DNA from: Amycolatopsis anabasis
GTDB lineage: Bacteria > Actinomycetota > Actinomycetes > Mycobacteriales > Pseudonocardiaceae
DNA length: 64,000 bases
NCBI RefSeq assembly: GCF_009765355.1
Contig: NZ_VTHK01000040.1
Location: 1 to 64,000, forward strand
Direction of reading: 5' to 3'
The translations under genes were made by a program, and so were the position numbers. The notes under the pieces are model-generated. The model did no database searches. It had not been told where the DNA came from and saw nothing but the letters and a program-made list of their open reading frames with translations. Positions 6,064 through 13,607 of this stretch are shown here, piece by piece; the first letter of the stretch is position 1, and each line of letters opens with the position of its first letter.

Positions 6064-8109
6064 CTACCGGGTGCGCGTGCCCAGGAGGGGTTCGGATTCG
6101 ACCAGGCCGATGTCGCTGGGTTCTCGGCGGTCGCTGAACACGCGCTCGCGTTGTTTGGCGCGCAGTTCCAGATGGGCCTGTGCGGGTTGGGGGAAGCCGT
6201 AGCGTTCCCGGGCTTGGGCGGGGGTGAGCGCCTCGGGGGTGGCGGGCGGGACGCCGAGCAGGATCGGGGCCGCGACGGGCGTGGTCGAGGGGGAAAGCAG
6301 GTGCAGTGCGCCGAGCTGGGCCCAGCGGCTGATCCGGATCAGGCGGAAGGAGAGCCGCATGACCGGCACGATCAGCGCATCCAGCAACCGGCTCTGGCGG
6401 ATACCGGCCATGTCGCGCATCCAGCGCGGCATGGACGCGATGGTGGCGACGCGCAGGGCGGTGGTGACGACCAGGGTCGCCGGCCAGTGCACCGGGGGTA
6501 TCGGGGGCAGCATCACCTCGGCGTGCAGCAGGTGGTCCATGGTGGAGCGGGCCACCTCGGAGCCGACCAGCTGGGGGCGCATTCGTTCGAAGTACGCGCG
6601 GACGCCGTCCCGGTCGCGGGGGACGTCGGCGGGGTCGCAGGTCTGCAGTTCGGCCGCGGTGGCACAGTCGGCCCAGTAGCGGGCCTCCTCCTCCGGGCTG
6701 AGCTTGCCGGGGCCGTATTTCTCGTAGGCGTACAGGATCGAGTGCCAGGCGGTCAGGTGGATCCACAACTGCGATTCGGGATCGTTGGCGTCGTAGGGCT
6801 CGCCGCTGCCCGGCTCGATGCCGATGCCCACCGAATGGACCTTGACCAGCACGTCGGCGGCTTTCATGGTCTGCCGGGTGCCGGCGAACGCCACCATCGC
6901 GAAGTACCGCAGCGTTCGGTCGTAGCGGGTGCGCGGGCGGGTGCGGATCGCCCTGGTCGCGTCGACGGAAGCCACCAGCCCGGGGTCGAGTTCCTCGACC
7001 ACGACCGCGCGCTGGAAACCCACGCTGAGCGAGGTCGGGTAGCTCCAGACCTGCCAGGTCACCGAGCCAGGGCCGAAGAAGCCGTGGTCGGCGTGCGGCG
7101 TGATCTTCGAGCGGACGCCGCGCGCGAGTTCCCGCAGGCGCGCGGTCGACGGCGGGGTGTCGGGCTCGGCGCCCGTCACCGCGATCAGCACCGGCAGCAC
7201 CAGCCGGAGCAGGCCGAGCAGCAGCAGACCGACCGCGCCGGTACCGAGCAGGACCGCCACAACCGCGACGAAGATCCACGCCGAGGTCGACTCCCAGCGC
7301 AGGTCGCCCGCGTAGAAAAGCACGCCGATCAGTGCGAGCACCGCGAAAGCGACCAGCGCGGCCAGGCCGACCGCGGCGCGCCGCAGATCGCCCTCCGCGG
7401 TGGCCTGCAGGATCAGCACGCCCACGGTGACCATCAACACGCTCAGCTCGCGCAGGTCCAGCACGCTCACCGGCCAGGGCCACCAGGATCCGAACTCCTC
7501 GGGACGGGCGAAGAACACCACCCCGGCCGAGAGCAGCCCGATCCCCTCGATCCCGGCGATGACGCGCGCCCACACCGGCATCGGCGCGGTGCGCGCACGG
7601 CTGTCCAGATCGTTGTCCGCCCGGCGGGTCAGCTGGGCCGGCAGCGTCAGCACCGTGAGCACCAGCGCGAGCCCGAGAACCAGCTGCCACAAGCCCGCGA
7701 CCGGCACGTCGACCGAAATCCCGGCGACGTCGACGTCGCGGGACGGATTCAGGTCCCCGTCGTACAGGTTGGTGGCGAGCAGGCCCCCAGCGGCCAGCAC
7801 GAGCGGGGCGAAGCCGGCGATCCGGGCGTTGGTCCAGCCCGGCTCCAGCGCGGCCAGCACGAACAACACGAAGGCGGCGCCGAAACCGGCGCCCATCGTG
7901 ATGGCGGTGAGCGGGTTCGCCACGGTCCACGCGAACCAGACATCCGTGGCACCGCTGCCCAGGGACAGCACCAGGAACAAACCGCCACACACCAGCGCGA
8001 GCGGCGCGAACAAACCATCGCGCACCGCCGTGTGCAGCGCCTTGCCCGGTGGCTCCGGCACGCGCAAACGGCTGTCGAAGTTCTCCGCCGGTGCTCCCGA
8101 CACGTTCAT
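6064..8109 (-). CDS. Multi-helix membrane protein fused to an MpaB-type oxygenase domain
   Basis: A 681-residue protein in two parts. Residues about 30-330 hold roughly eight hydrophobic helices, for example ALVCGGLFLVLSLG and LTAITMGAGFGAAFVLFVLA. Residues about 330-620 form an oxygenase domain of the MpaB/DUF2236 (latex-clearing-protein-like) family, with SVTWQVWSYPTSLSVGFQRA, WIHLTAWHSILYAYEKYGPG and a helical C-terminus. Family members are haem- or metal-associated oxidases, usually without a membrane half. The ATG at 8109 has GGGAGG seven bases upstream, better than upstream starts. It is divergent from a PucR remnant, with two palindromes between them. Substrate unknown; the fusion suggests action on a membrane-soluble compound. 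Confidence 0.75.
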   Translation of the reverse strand: MNVSGAPAENFDSRLRVPEPPGKALHTAVRDGLFAPLALVCGGLFLVLSLGSGATDVWFAWTVANPLTAITMGAGFGAAFVLFVLAALEPGWTNARIAGFAPLVLAAGGLLATNLYDGDLNPSRDVDVAGISVDVPVAGLWQLVLGLALVLTVLTLPAQLTRRADNDLDSRARTAPMPVWARVIAGIEGIGLLSAGVVFFARPEEFGSWWPWPVSVLDLRELSVLMVTVGVLILQATAEGDLRRAAVGLAALVAFAVLALIGVLFYAGDLRWESTSAWIFVAVVAVLLGTGAVGLLLLGLLRLVLPVLIAVTGAEPDTPPSTARLRELARGVRSKITPHADHGFFGPGSVTWQVWSYPTSLSVGFQRAVVVEELDPGLVASVDATRAIRTRPRTRYDRTLRYFAMVAFAGTRQTMKAADVLVKVHSVGIGIEPGSGEPYDANDPESQLWIHLTAWHSILYAYEKYGPGKLSPEEEARYWADCATAAELQTCDPADVPRDRDGVRAYFERMRPQLVGSEVARSTMDHLLHAEVMLPPIPPVHWPATLVVTTALRVATIASMPRWMRDMAGIRQSRLLDALIVPVMRLSFRLIRISRWAQLGALHLLSPSTTPVAAPILLGVPPATPEALTPAQARERYGFPQPAQAHLELRAKQRERVFSDRREPSDIGLVESEPLLGTRTR

Positions 8110-8180
8110 GGCACCTCCCATCGGTGCGCCGAGTGTCACACCACGACCACGCACCCGGGAAGCCGATCGGAGCAAATTCT

Positions 8181-8229
8181 ACCTAACGGTAGGTTCGGGT
8201 CGGCGGAACCTGTCATCGTCGTGACAGGT
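8181..8229. promoter_or_regulatory. Two palindromic operator candidates in a divergent promoter region
   Basis: ACCTA-ACGG-TAGGT (8181-8194) is a perfect 5-4-5 palindrome of the kind bound by TetR proteins. ACCTGTCA-N6-TGACAGGT (8208-8229) is a perfect 8-6-8 palindrome ending 28 bases before the PucR fragment. They lie between the divergent MpaB-fusion gene and the PucR fragment. The second may be the former PucR binding site (inference). Confidence 0.5.
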
Positions 8230-8257
8230 AAGGAGACTCCCCGGCTACCGTGGCGGC

Positions 8258-8650
8258 ATGGGAGTCTCGCCGCGCTGGCTGCTGGCCCGCCCGGAACTGG
8301 GTTTGACCGCGGTCGCCGGCCCCGACCAGGACCGGTCGCTGGAGTTCGCGCACAGCATCGATCTGGCCGATCCCGGCCGTTGGTTGTCCGGTGGGGGGCT
8401 TGTCCTGACCACCGGCGCGCGGCTCCCCGCGGAAGGCGCGGGACAGCGGAAGTACCTCACCGGTCTGCACCGCGCCGGGGTGGCGGCGCTCGGCTTCGGG
8501 ATCGGCCTCTCGCACGACACGATCCCCGCGACCATCCGGCGCGCCGCGGACGAGCTGGGGCTCCCGGTGCTCGAGGGCACCAGCGCGACCGGCCTCGGCG
8601 CGCTCGCCTCCGAAGTAGCCTGGGACGCGGTGCTCAGCAGCGCGGAATGC
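8258..8650 (+). pseudogene. Truncated PucR-family regulator, N-terminal domain only
   Basis: From the ATG at 8258 the frame encodes about 125 residues that match a PucR N-terminal sensory domain: WLLARPELGLTAVAG near the start, GGLVLTTGARL, AGVAALGFGIGLSHDTIP, and ADELGLPVLEGT. The usual 300-400 further residues, including the C-terminal helix-turn-helix, are absent. Similarity fades near 8650, where the ribosome site and start of the C45 gene begin. The frame stays open into the next gene only as an out-of-frame shadow. This looks like a deletion product; the DNA-binding half is gone. Confidence 0.65.
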
Positions 8651-8679
8651 CCGCACACTCACTCCACAAAGGACATTGC

Positions 8680-9780
8680 ATGGCCATACCCGTCCAGCTG
8701 TCAACGGAAATCGATGCCTTCGCCCGCGGCCGAGCGGTCGGGAAAGCCTGCCGGGACACCCTGCGCACCGCCTTCGCCGGGTACGCGGAACTGTTCGCCG
8801 CGCACGGCGCTCCCCCGGACCGGATCCGCGCCTGGGGCGAACGCGCTCTGGCGGAAACCGCCTACTGGGCGCCGTACCTCGCCGAGGAGATCGCCGGGTT
8901 CGCCGACGGCGCCGGGCTGGAACGCTGGCAGCTCGGCGCGCTCAACGGCCGGACGGAGGTCCTGGCCGCCGCGGCGGCGAGCCCGGGCGAGGGCGAATGC
9001 TCGACCGCGGTCACCCTGCTCCCCGGCGCCGCGCCGCGGACCGTGCAGACCTGGGACTGGCACGACACGCTGCGCGACGGGCGGCTGATCTGGTCGCTCG
9101 AACCCCGTGCCGGGCATCGGGTGCACACGTTCACCGAGGTCGGCGTGGTCGGCAAGATCGGGGTGAACAGCGCCGGGCTCGGCGTGCACTTCAACGTGCT
9201 GCGCCACGATTCCGACCACGACGAAATCGGTGTCCCGGTGCACGTCGTCGCCCGCCGGATCCTCGACGAGGCGTCGACCGTCGAGGAAGCCATCCGGCTC
9301 GCGCGGTCGGCCCGGCTCTCGGCCTCCTCGGTGATCACCGTGGTCACCGAGGACTCGGCGCGGTGCCTCGAACTCTGCCCGGCGGGAGTGGCCGAGCTTC
9401 CGGTGTCCGACGGATTCCTGGTGCACACCAACCATTTCCTGGACCCGGAGCTGGCCGCCGGGGAACAAACCGGCGTGGACGAATCGTCGTCCAGCTACGA
9501 CCGCCTGCCGCTGTTGCGGGAGCGGAACGCGGAACTGGGTGCGGCGGACCGGACCCGGCGGGCCCGGGCGCTGCACTCGCACCGCGGCGAGGGCGCGCCC
9601 CTCTGCGCGCACCCCGATCCCGCGCTCCCCGCGCACGAGCGGTGGGAAACCCTCGCGACGATCAGCCTCGAGGTGGCGCCGCCCGGGGTGATGTACGTGC
9701 ACGAGGGCGGCCCGTGCACGGTGGGGCCGGAGACCTGGCAGGCGATCGGTATCGAGCAGGAAGCAAGGGAAACCGCATGA
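8680..9780 (+). CDS. C45 family autoproteolytic acyltransferase/hydrolase
   Basis: A 366-residue Ntn-hydrolase of the acyl-CoA:6-aminopenicillanic-acid-acyltransferase type. The likely self-cleavage site and nucleophile is C107 in SPGEGECSTAVTLLPG. Later conserved segments are TWDWHDTLRDG, GKIGVNSAGLGVHFNVL, TVEEAIRLARSARLSASSVI and FLVHTNHF. Such enzymes cleave or transfer acyl groups on amides after autoproteolysis of a cytoplasmic precursor. There is no signal peptide. It is flanked by a PucR fragment upstream and a truncated aldehyde dehydrogenase overlapping its stop by ATGA, so it was probably part of an amide or amine catabolic operon that has decayed around it. Confidence 0.85.
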   Translation: MAIPVQLSTEIDAFARGRAVGKACRDTLRTAFAGYAELFAAHGAPPDRIRAWGERALAETAYWAPYLAEEIAGFADGAGLERWQLGALNGRTEVLAAAAASPGEGECSTAVTLLPGAAPRTVQTWDWHDTLRDGRLIWSLEPRAGHRVHTFTEVGVVGKIGVNSAGLGVHFNVLRHDSDHDEIGVPVHVVARRILDEASTVEEAIRLARSARLSASSVITVVTEDSARCLELCPAGVAELPVSDGFLVHTNHFLDPELAAGEQTGVDESSSSYDRLPLLRERNAELGAADRTRRARALHSHRGEGAPLCAHPDPALPAHERWETLATISLEVAPPGVMYVHEGGPCTVGPETWQAIGIEQEARETA

Positions 9781-9860
9781 CCGCGGACATCAGCTACGAC
9801 CCGCGCACCGGCGAGCCCGCGGGCGAGGTTCCGGCGAGCACCCCCGACGAGGTCGACGCC
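9777..9860 (+). pseudogene. Aldehyde dehydrogenase remnant, first 28 codons
   Basis: An ATG overlapping the C45 stop (ATGA) opens a frame encoding SYDPRTGEPAGEVPASTPDEV, the characteristic N-terminus of aldehyde (semialdehyde-type) dehydrogenases. Similarity ends after about codon 28 and the remaining 450 residues are missing. The next roughly 60 bases read as coding-like sequence only on the opposite strand (ALPVLREAGRVIGDDLL), hinting at a rearrangement joint near 9861. After that come the 21-bp repeats. Confidence 0.55.
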
Positions 9861-9972
9861 CAGCAGATCGTCCCCGATCACCCGGCCCGCCTCGCGCAGC
9901 ACGGGCAACGCGGTCACCGCGGATCCGCCCCGGGGCGCCTGGGAGGCGGCCCGAGCGCGGGGCCACGTCCGC

Positions 9973-10071
9973 GAACGTGCAACTCACATCCCTGAACGTG
10001 CAACTCGCTTGCCCGAACGTGCAACTCGCGCGACTGAAACGGGGGACTCGCGCGACCGGAACGGGGGACTC
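9973..10071. repeat. Array of five 21-bp repeats, family GAACGTGCAACTCGC
   Basis: GAACGTGCAACTC occurs at 9973, 9994 and 10015, exactly 21 bp apart. Two diverged units with GGGGGACTC in place of TGCAACTC follow at 10036 and about 10058. The longest shared unit reads GAACGTGCAACTCGCTTGCC. The same family, with more copies and in both orientations, recurs at 59688-59849. Spacers are far too short for CRISPR. The array lies between a decayed aldehyde dehydrogenase and a GNAT gene and encodes nothing recognisable. Confidence 0.8.
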
Positions 10072-10182
10072 GCGATCGTCTGGCACTCGGCCGTGGCGGG
10101 GCGGCTCGAATAAGGCGTGGACTGCCGGGGCGGTTCCGGCCACGATGGCGACTGGTCATGCCTATCGAGAAAGGGCGCGCGG

Positions 10183-10737
10183 GTGCACGTCTTCCTGGAG
10201 ACAAAGCGGCTGGTGCTGCGGCGGTTCACCGAGGCCGACGTGGACGACCTGGTGCTGCTGGACAGCGATCCGGAGGTGATGCGTTTCCTCACCGGCGAGC
10301 CCACACCGCGCGCCGAGATCGAGGGCGACGTGCTGCCCAGGATCCTGCGCGACTACGGTCGCGGACCCGCGGGCCGCTGGGCGGCGATCGAGCGGTCCAC
10401 CGGGGAGTTCGTCGGCTGGCTCGCCCTCCAGCCGCCGGAAGACGGCAACGTCGCGGAGGTGGAACTCGGCTATCGGCTCAAGGCGCCGGTCTGGGGCCGG
10501 GGATACGCCACCGAGGGAGCGCGGGCGCTGATCCGGAAGGGATTCACCGAACTCGGCGTGCAGCGGGTGTGGGCCCAGACCATGGCGGTCAACACCGCCT
10601 CCCGCCGGGTGCTGGAAAAAGCCGGTCTCACCTACGTGCGGACCTTTCACCCGCACTTCGACGATCCGCTCCCGGGCACCGAGCACGGCGAGGTCGAGTA
10701 CGAGCTACGGCGTGCCCGGTGGGCGGGCCACGACTAG
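10183..10737 (+). CDS. GNAT family N-acetyltransferase (RimJ/RimL-like)
   Basis: A 184-residue protein from a GTG at 10183. It begins FLETKRLVLRRFTEADVDDL, the usual start of the Acetyltransf_3 subfamily, which is why the upstream ATG at 10117 is rejected. The acetyl-CoA loop is seen as WGRGYATEGARALIRKGF, and MAVNTASRRVLEKAGLTYV is the conserved C-terminal turn. Such enzymes acetylate an amino group on a protein N-terminus, antibiotic or small amine; the substrate is not readable. It is convergent with the FAD oxidoreductase, the two stops being one base apart. Confidence 0.88.
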   Translation: MHVFLETKRLVLRRFTEADVDDLVLLDSDPEVMRFLTGEPTPRAEIEGDVLPRILRDYGRGPAGRWAAIERSTGEFVGWLALQPPEDGNVAEVELGYRLKAPVWGRGYATEGARALIRKGFTELGVQRVWAQTMAVNTASRRVLEKAGLTYVRTFHPHFDDPLPGTEHGEVEYELRRARWAGHD

Positions 10738-10738
10738 C

Positions 10739-12250
10739 TCAGGCCAGGACCTGGCCTTCGGCGGCGAGCCGGTCCTGCAGTTCGGCCACGTCCACCCGCT
10801 GGACCGGCCGGCCGGTGGCCAGGGCCAGGGTCGCCGCCAGACCGGCGGCGTGCCCGAGCATCTGGTACTGCACCTCCATCCGCACCGAGCTGAACGCCAC
10901 GTGCGAGGCGCTCACGCACACCGGCACCAGGAGGTTGGCGCACTGGTGGTACCGCGGCACGATCGACCGGTACGGGATCGGGTACGGCCGCACCGGCACC
11001 GAAAGGTATCCCTCGTTGAACACCGACGCGATGGGGTCCGGATGTTCGTAGACCCAGCGCCAGGTGCGCCGGACCTCGCGGATGTCCACGTGGTACGAGC
11101 CCAGAGCCACCACGTCGTATTTCGGCACCGGCGCGGGTAGCAGGTCGTGCTCGGTGAGCACGTACTCGCCGAGCATCCGGCGCGCCTCCCGCACGTAGAG
11201 CTGGTGCGGAAGGCCGCCGGTGTCGGCGAACTCGTCCGCGGGCAACCCCCATTCGGCGATCTCCCGGCGCACCAGTTCGGGAACGGCCGGGTCGTTGCCG
11301 AGGAAGTACAGGAAATCCCGCGTGTAGTCCCGGTGCCGCTGCCGGATTCGTTCCCGGGCAACGGCATCGGCCTCGGGATACGCCCAGTTCGTGCCGTCGA
11401 GCAGGTTCAGCGAAAGCGGCCCGATCGAATTCCCGTCGCATTTGCCGTGCGGCAGGTTCGGGACCAGTCCGAGCAGTTCCGCCGCGGCCACCTTGATTCC
11501 TTGCCGGTCCAGCAGCGCGAAGTACCGGCGCCCCAGCTCCCATTCCGCTTCGTCGTAACCGGCGCGGCGGGCGAACGGGATCCGGTCGGCGGCACGGCTC
11601 AGGCACACCCGGTAGCCGTAGGCCATCACGCCGCCGTCCCCTTCGCCCACGTCGACCGCGGGCCGGTCGTGGATCAGCGGCAGCAGCGACCCGTCGGCGG
11701 CGAAGGGCGACAGGTACGGCGGGAAGTTGTGCTTACCGGGTGCGGGTTCCCGCCGCCCGGCGAGCGTTTCGCCGTACGCCGCCCGGCCCTCCCGGCCGAC
11801 CCGGTAGCCGACGCCCGCGGCCGCGAGCAGATCGCCCTCGTAGCTCGCGTCGACGAACACCCCGGCCCGGTAGTCCCGCCCGTCCGTGCCGCGGAGCGCG
11901 GTGATCGAACCGTCCACAGTGTCCACCGACGCGAGCGCGGTGCCGAGAACGACGCGCACCCCGGCGCGGTCCAGCCAGGCGCGGAAGATCTCCTCCGCGG
12001 CATGTGGTTCCGGTCCCGCGTAGTGCCCGGGCGCCACGCCGTAGTACTCGCCCACCGCCACGGAGAACTCCCGGGCCAGCCCGCCCAGCACCCGCGGGTC
12101 GCCCAGGTCCGTATAACCCAGCCCGCCGGAAACCATGCCGCCCACGTGCCGCCCCGGTTCGACGACGGTGACCTCGACCCCGTGCCGCGCCGCGGCCACC
12201 GCGGCGGCGACCCCGGCCGCGGTCGCCCCGTACACCACCAGTTCACTCAT
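10739..12250 (-). CDS. FAD-dependent oxidoreductase (FAD_oxidored family)
   Basis: A 503-residue flavoprotein. The dinucleotide-binding segment at the N-terminus is VVYGATAAGVAAAVAAARHG followed by VTVVEPGRHVGGM. The family-typical YEGDLLAAAGV and a C-terminal LPVCVSASHVAFSSVRMEVQ motif are present. Such proteins are often clustered with carbohydrate catabolism genes, and some oxidise glycosides or sugar derivatives. Its start overlaps the GH1 stop by 8 bases and it is the last gene of the solute-binding protein operon. No signal peptide is seen, so it should act in the cytoplasm on an imported sugar. The exact reaction is unknown. Confidence 0.85.
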   Translation of the reverse strand: MSELVVYGATAAGVAAAVAAARHGVEVTVVEPGRHVGGMVSGGLGYTDLGDPRVLGGLAREFSVAVGEYYGVAPGHYAGPEPHAAEEIFRAWLDRAGVRVVLGTALASVDTVDGSITALRGTDGRDYRAGVFVDASYEGDLLAAAGVGYRVGREGRAAYGETLAGRREPAPGKHNFPPYLSPFAADGSLLPLIHDRPAVDVGEGDGGVMAYGYRVCLSRAADRIPFARRAGYDEAEWELGRRYFALLDRQGIKVAAAELLGLVPNLPHGKCDGNSIGPLSLNLLDGTNWAYPEADAVARERIRQRHRDYTRDFLYFLGNDPAVPELVRREIAEWGLPADEFADTGGLPHQLYVREARRMLGEYVLTEHDLLPAPVPKYDVVALGSYHVDIREVRRTWRWVYEHPDPIASVFNEGYLSVPVRPYPIPYRSIVPRYHQCANLLVPVCVSASHVAFSSVRMEVQYQMLGHAAGLAATLALATGRPVQRVDVAELQDRLAAEGQVLA

Positions 12251-13607
12251 CGACGGCCTCCGGCAACGCGTTGGCCGCCGCGATCCGGGCGTAGTACCGG
12301 CCGCTGTCCTTCACCGTGCGCGCCTGGCTCGCGTAGTCGACGTGCACCAGCCCGAACCGCGGCGCGTACCCCATCGCCCACTCGAAATTGTCCAGCAGGG
12401 ACCAGTGGAAGTACCCCCGCACGGGCGCCCCGCGTTCGATCGCCCGGTGCACCGCGGCCAGATGATCGCGCAGGAACCGGATCCGCCGGTCGTCACGAAT
12501 GCGGCCGTCGGCGCCGGGCCGGTCGTCGAACGCCGCGCCGTTCTCGGTGATCAGCACCGGCACGTCCCCGTAGTCGGCACGCAGCCGCAGCAGCAGATCG
12601 GTCAGCGAATCGGGCACGATCGGCCACCCGAGTCCGGAGACCGGCGTGCCCTCGGGCGCCCCGGCCACCTTCCAGCCGAACGGCTCGTGCCCGGGAACCG
12701 CCCGCATCACCCGGTTCGTGTAGTAGTTCACCCCGACGAAATCGGCTCCCGCCCCGATCGTCTCGAGATCCCCGGGCCGCACGAAGTCCAGCGGGCCGAG
12801 GACGCTTTCGTAGCGCTGCCACATATCGGCGGGATAGCGCCCGCGCAGCACCGGATCGAGGAACCAGCGGTTGACGTAGCCGTCGGAACCTTCGGCCGCC
12901 CCGCGGTCCTCCGGCGCGTCGCTGGCCGGGTAGTGCGGGAAGAGGCTGAAGGCGACCCCGGCCTGGCCGCCGCTGCCCCCGGCGCGCAACGCCCGCACCG
13001 CACGGCCGTGGCCGAGCAGCAGGTGGTGCATGACCCGCACGGCGCCCGCCAGGTCCCGCTCCCCCGGCGCGTGCAGGCCGAGGTGGTGGCCGAGCAAGCC
13101 GACGATCCACGGCTCGTTCTGGGTCACCCAGAACCGCACCCGGTCACCGTACGCGGCGAAACACGCGTCGGCGTAGGCGGCGAACCGGTCCACCACATCC
13201 CGGTTCCGCCAACCCCCGGTCTCCTGCAGTGCCTGCGGGAGGTCCCAGTGGTACAGCGTGACGAGCGGGGTGATCCCCCGGTCCAGCAGGGCGTCGACCA
13301 ACCGGTCGTAGTGGCCGAGCCCCGCGCCGCACACCGCGCCGGCGCCGTCCGGGAACAGGCGCGGCCAGGAGATCGAGAACCGGTAGGCGGACAGTCCCAG
13401 CTCGGCCATCAGGTCCACATCGGACGGCCAGCGGCGGTAGTGGTCGCACGCGATGTCCCCGGTTTCCCCGTTGGCGACGGCGCCGGGTTCGCGGGCGAAC
13501 GCGTCCCAGATGGACTCGCCACGTCCGTCCACTGTGGTCGATCCCTCCACCTGGTAGGCGGAGGCGGCCGCGCCCCACAGGAAGCCGTCGGGAAAGCGCG
13601 CGGTCAC
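12243..13607 (-). CDS. GH1 beta-glucosidase-type glycosidase
   Basis: A 454-residue protein of normal GH1 length. The acid/base glutamate is in WVTQNEPW and the nucleophile in VLITENGAAF; FPDGFLWGAAASAYQVEGS is the family N-terminus. The GTG at 13607 overlaps the upstream stop (GTGA), so it is translationally coupled. There is no signal peptide, so it cleaves an imported beta-linked disaccharide or glycoside. GH1 enzymes act on beta-glucosides, beta-galactosides or beta-mannosides; beside GH38 and a sugar ABC transporter, a beta-mannosyl or beta-glucosyl fragment is plausible (inference). Confidence 0.92.
   Translation of the reverse strand: MTARFPDGFLWGAAASAYQVEGSTTVDGRGESIWDAFAREPGAVANGETGDIACDHYRRWPSDVDLMAELGLSAYRFSISWPRLFPDGAGAVCGAGLGHYDRLVDALLDRGITPLVTLYHWDLPQALQETGGWRNRDVVDRFAAYADACFAAYGDRVRFWVTQNEPWIVGLLGHHLGLHAPGERDLAGAVRVMHHLLLGHGRAVRALRAGGSGGQAGVAFSLFPHYPASDAPEDRGAAEGSDGYVNRWFLDPVLRGRYPADMWQRYESVLGPLDFVRPGDLETIGAGADFVGVNYYTNRVMRAVPGHEPFGWKVAGAPEGTPVSGLGWPIVPDSLTDLLLRLRADYGDVPVLITENGAAFDDRPGADGRIRDDRRIRFLRDHLAAVHRAIERGAPVRGYFHWSLLDNFEWAMGYAPRFGLVHVDYASQARTVKDSGRYYARIAAANALPEAVDE

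Noticed and set aside
5977..9780. A 1267-codon plus-strand frame covering the MpaB-fusion gene
   Set aside because: Only its last 366 codons are real (the C45 gene from 8680). The rest is antisense to a gene with a strong ribosome site and family motifs.
9973..10071. A CRISPR array
   Set aside because: Repeats are immediately adjacent with 21-bp period and no unique spacers of 30 or more bases, and no cas genes are nearby.
10117..10182. An upstream ATG start for the GNAT gene
   Set aside because: The added 22 residues are unlike the family and lack a ribosome site; the GTG at 10183 gives the conserved start.
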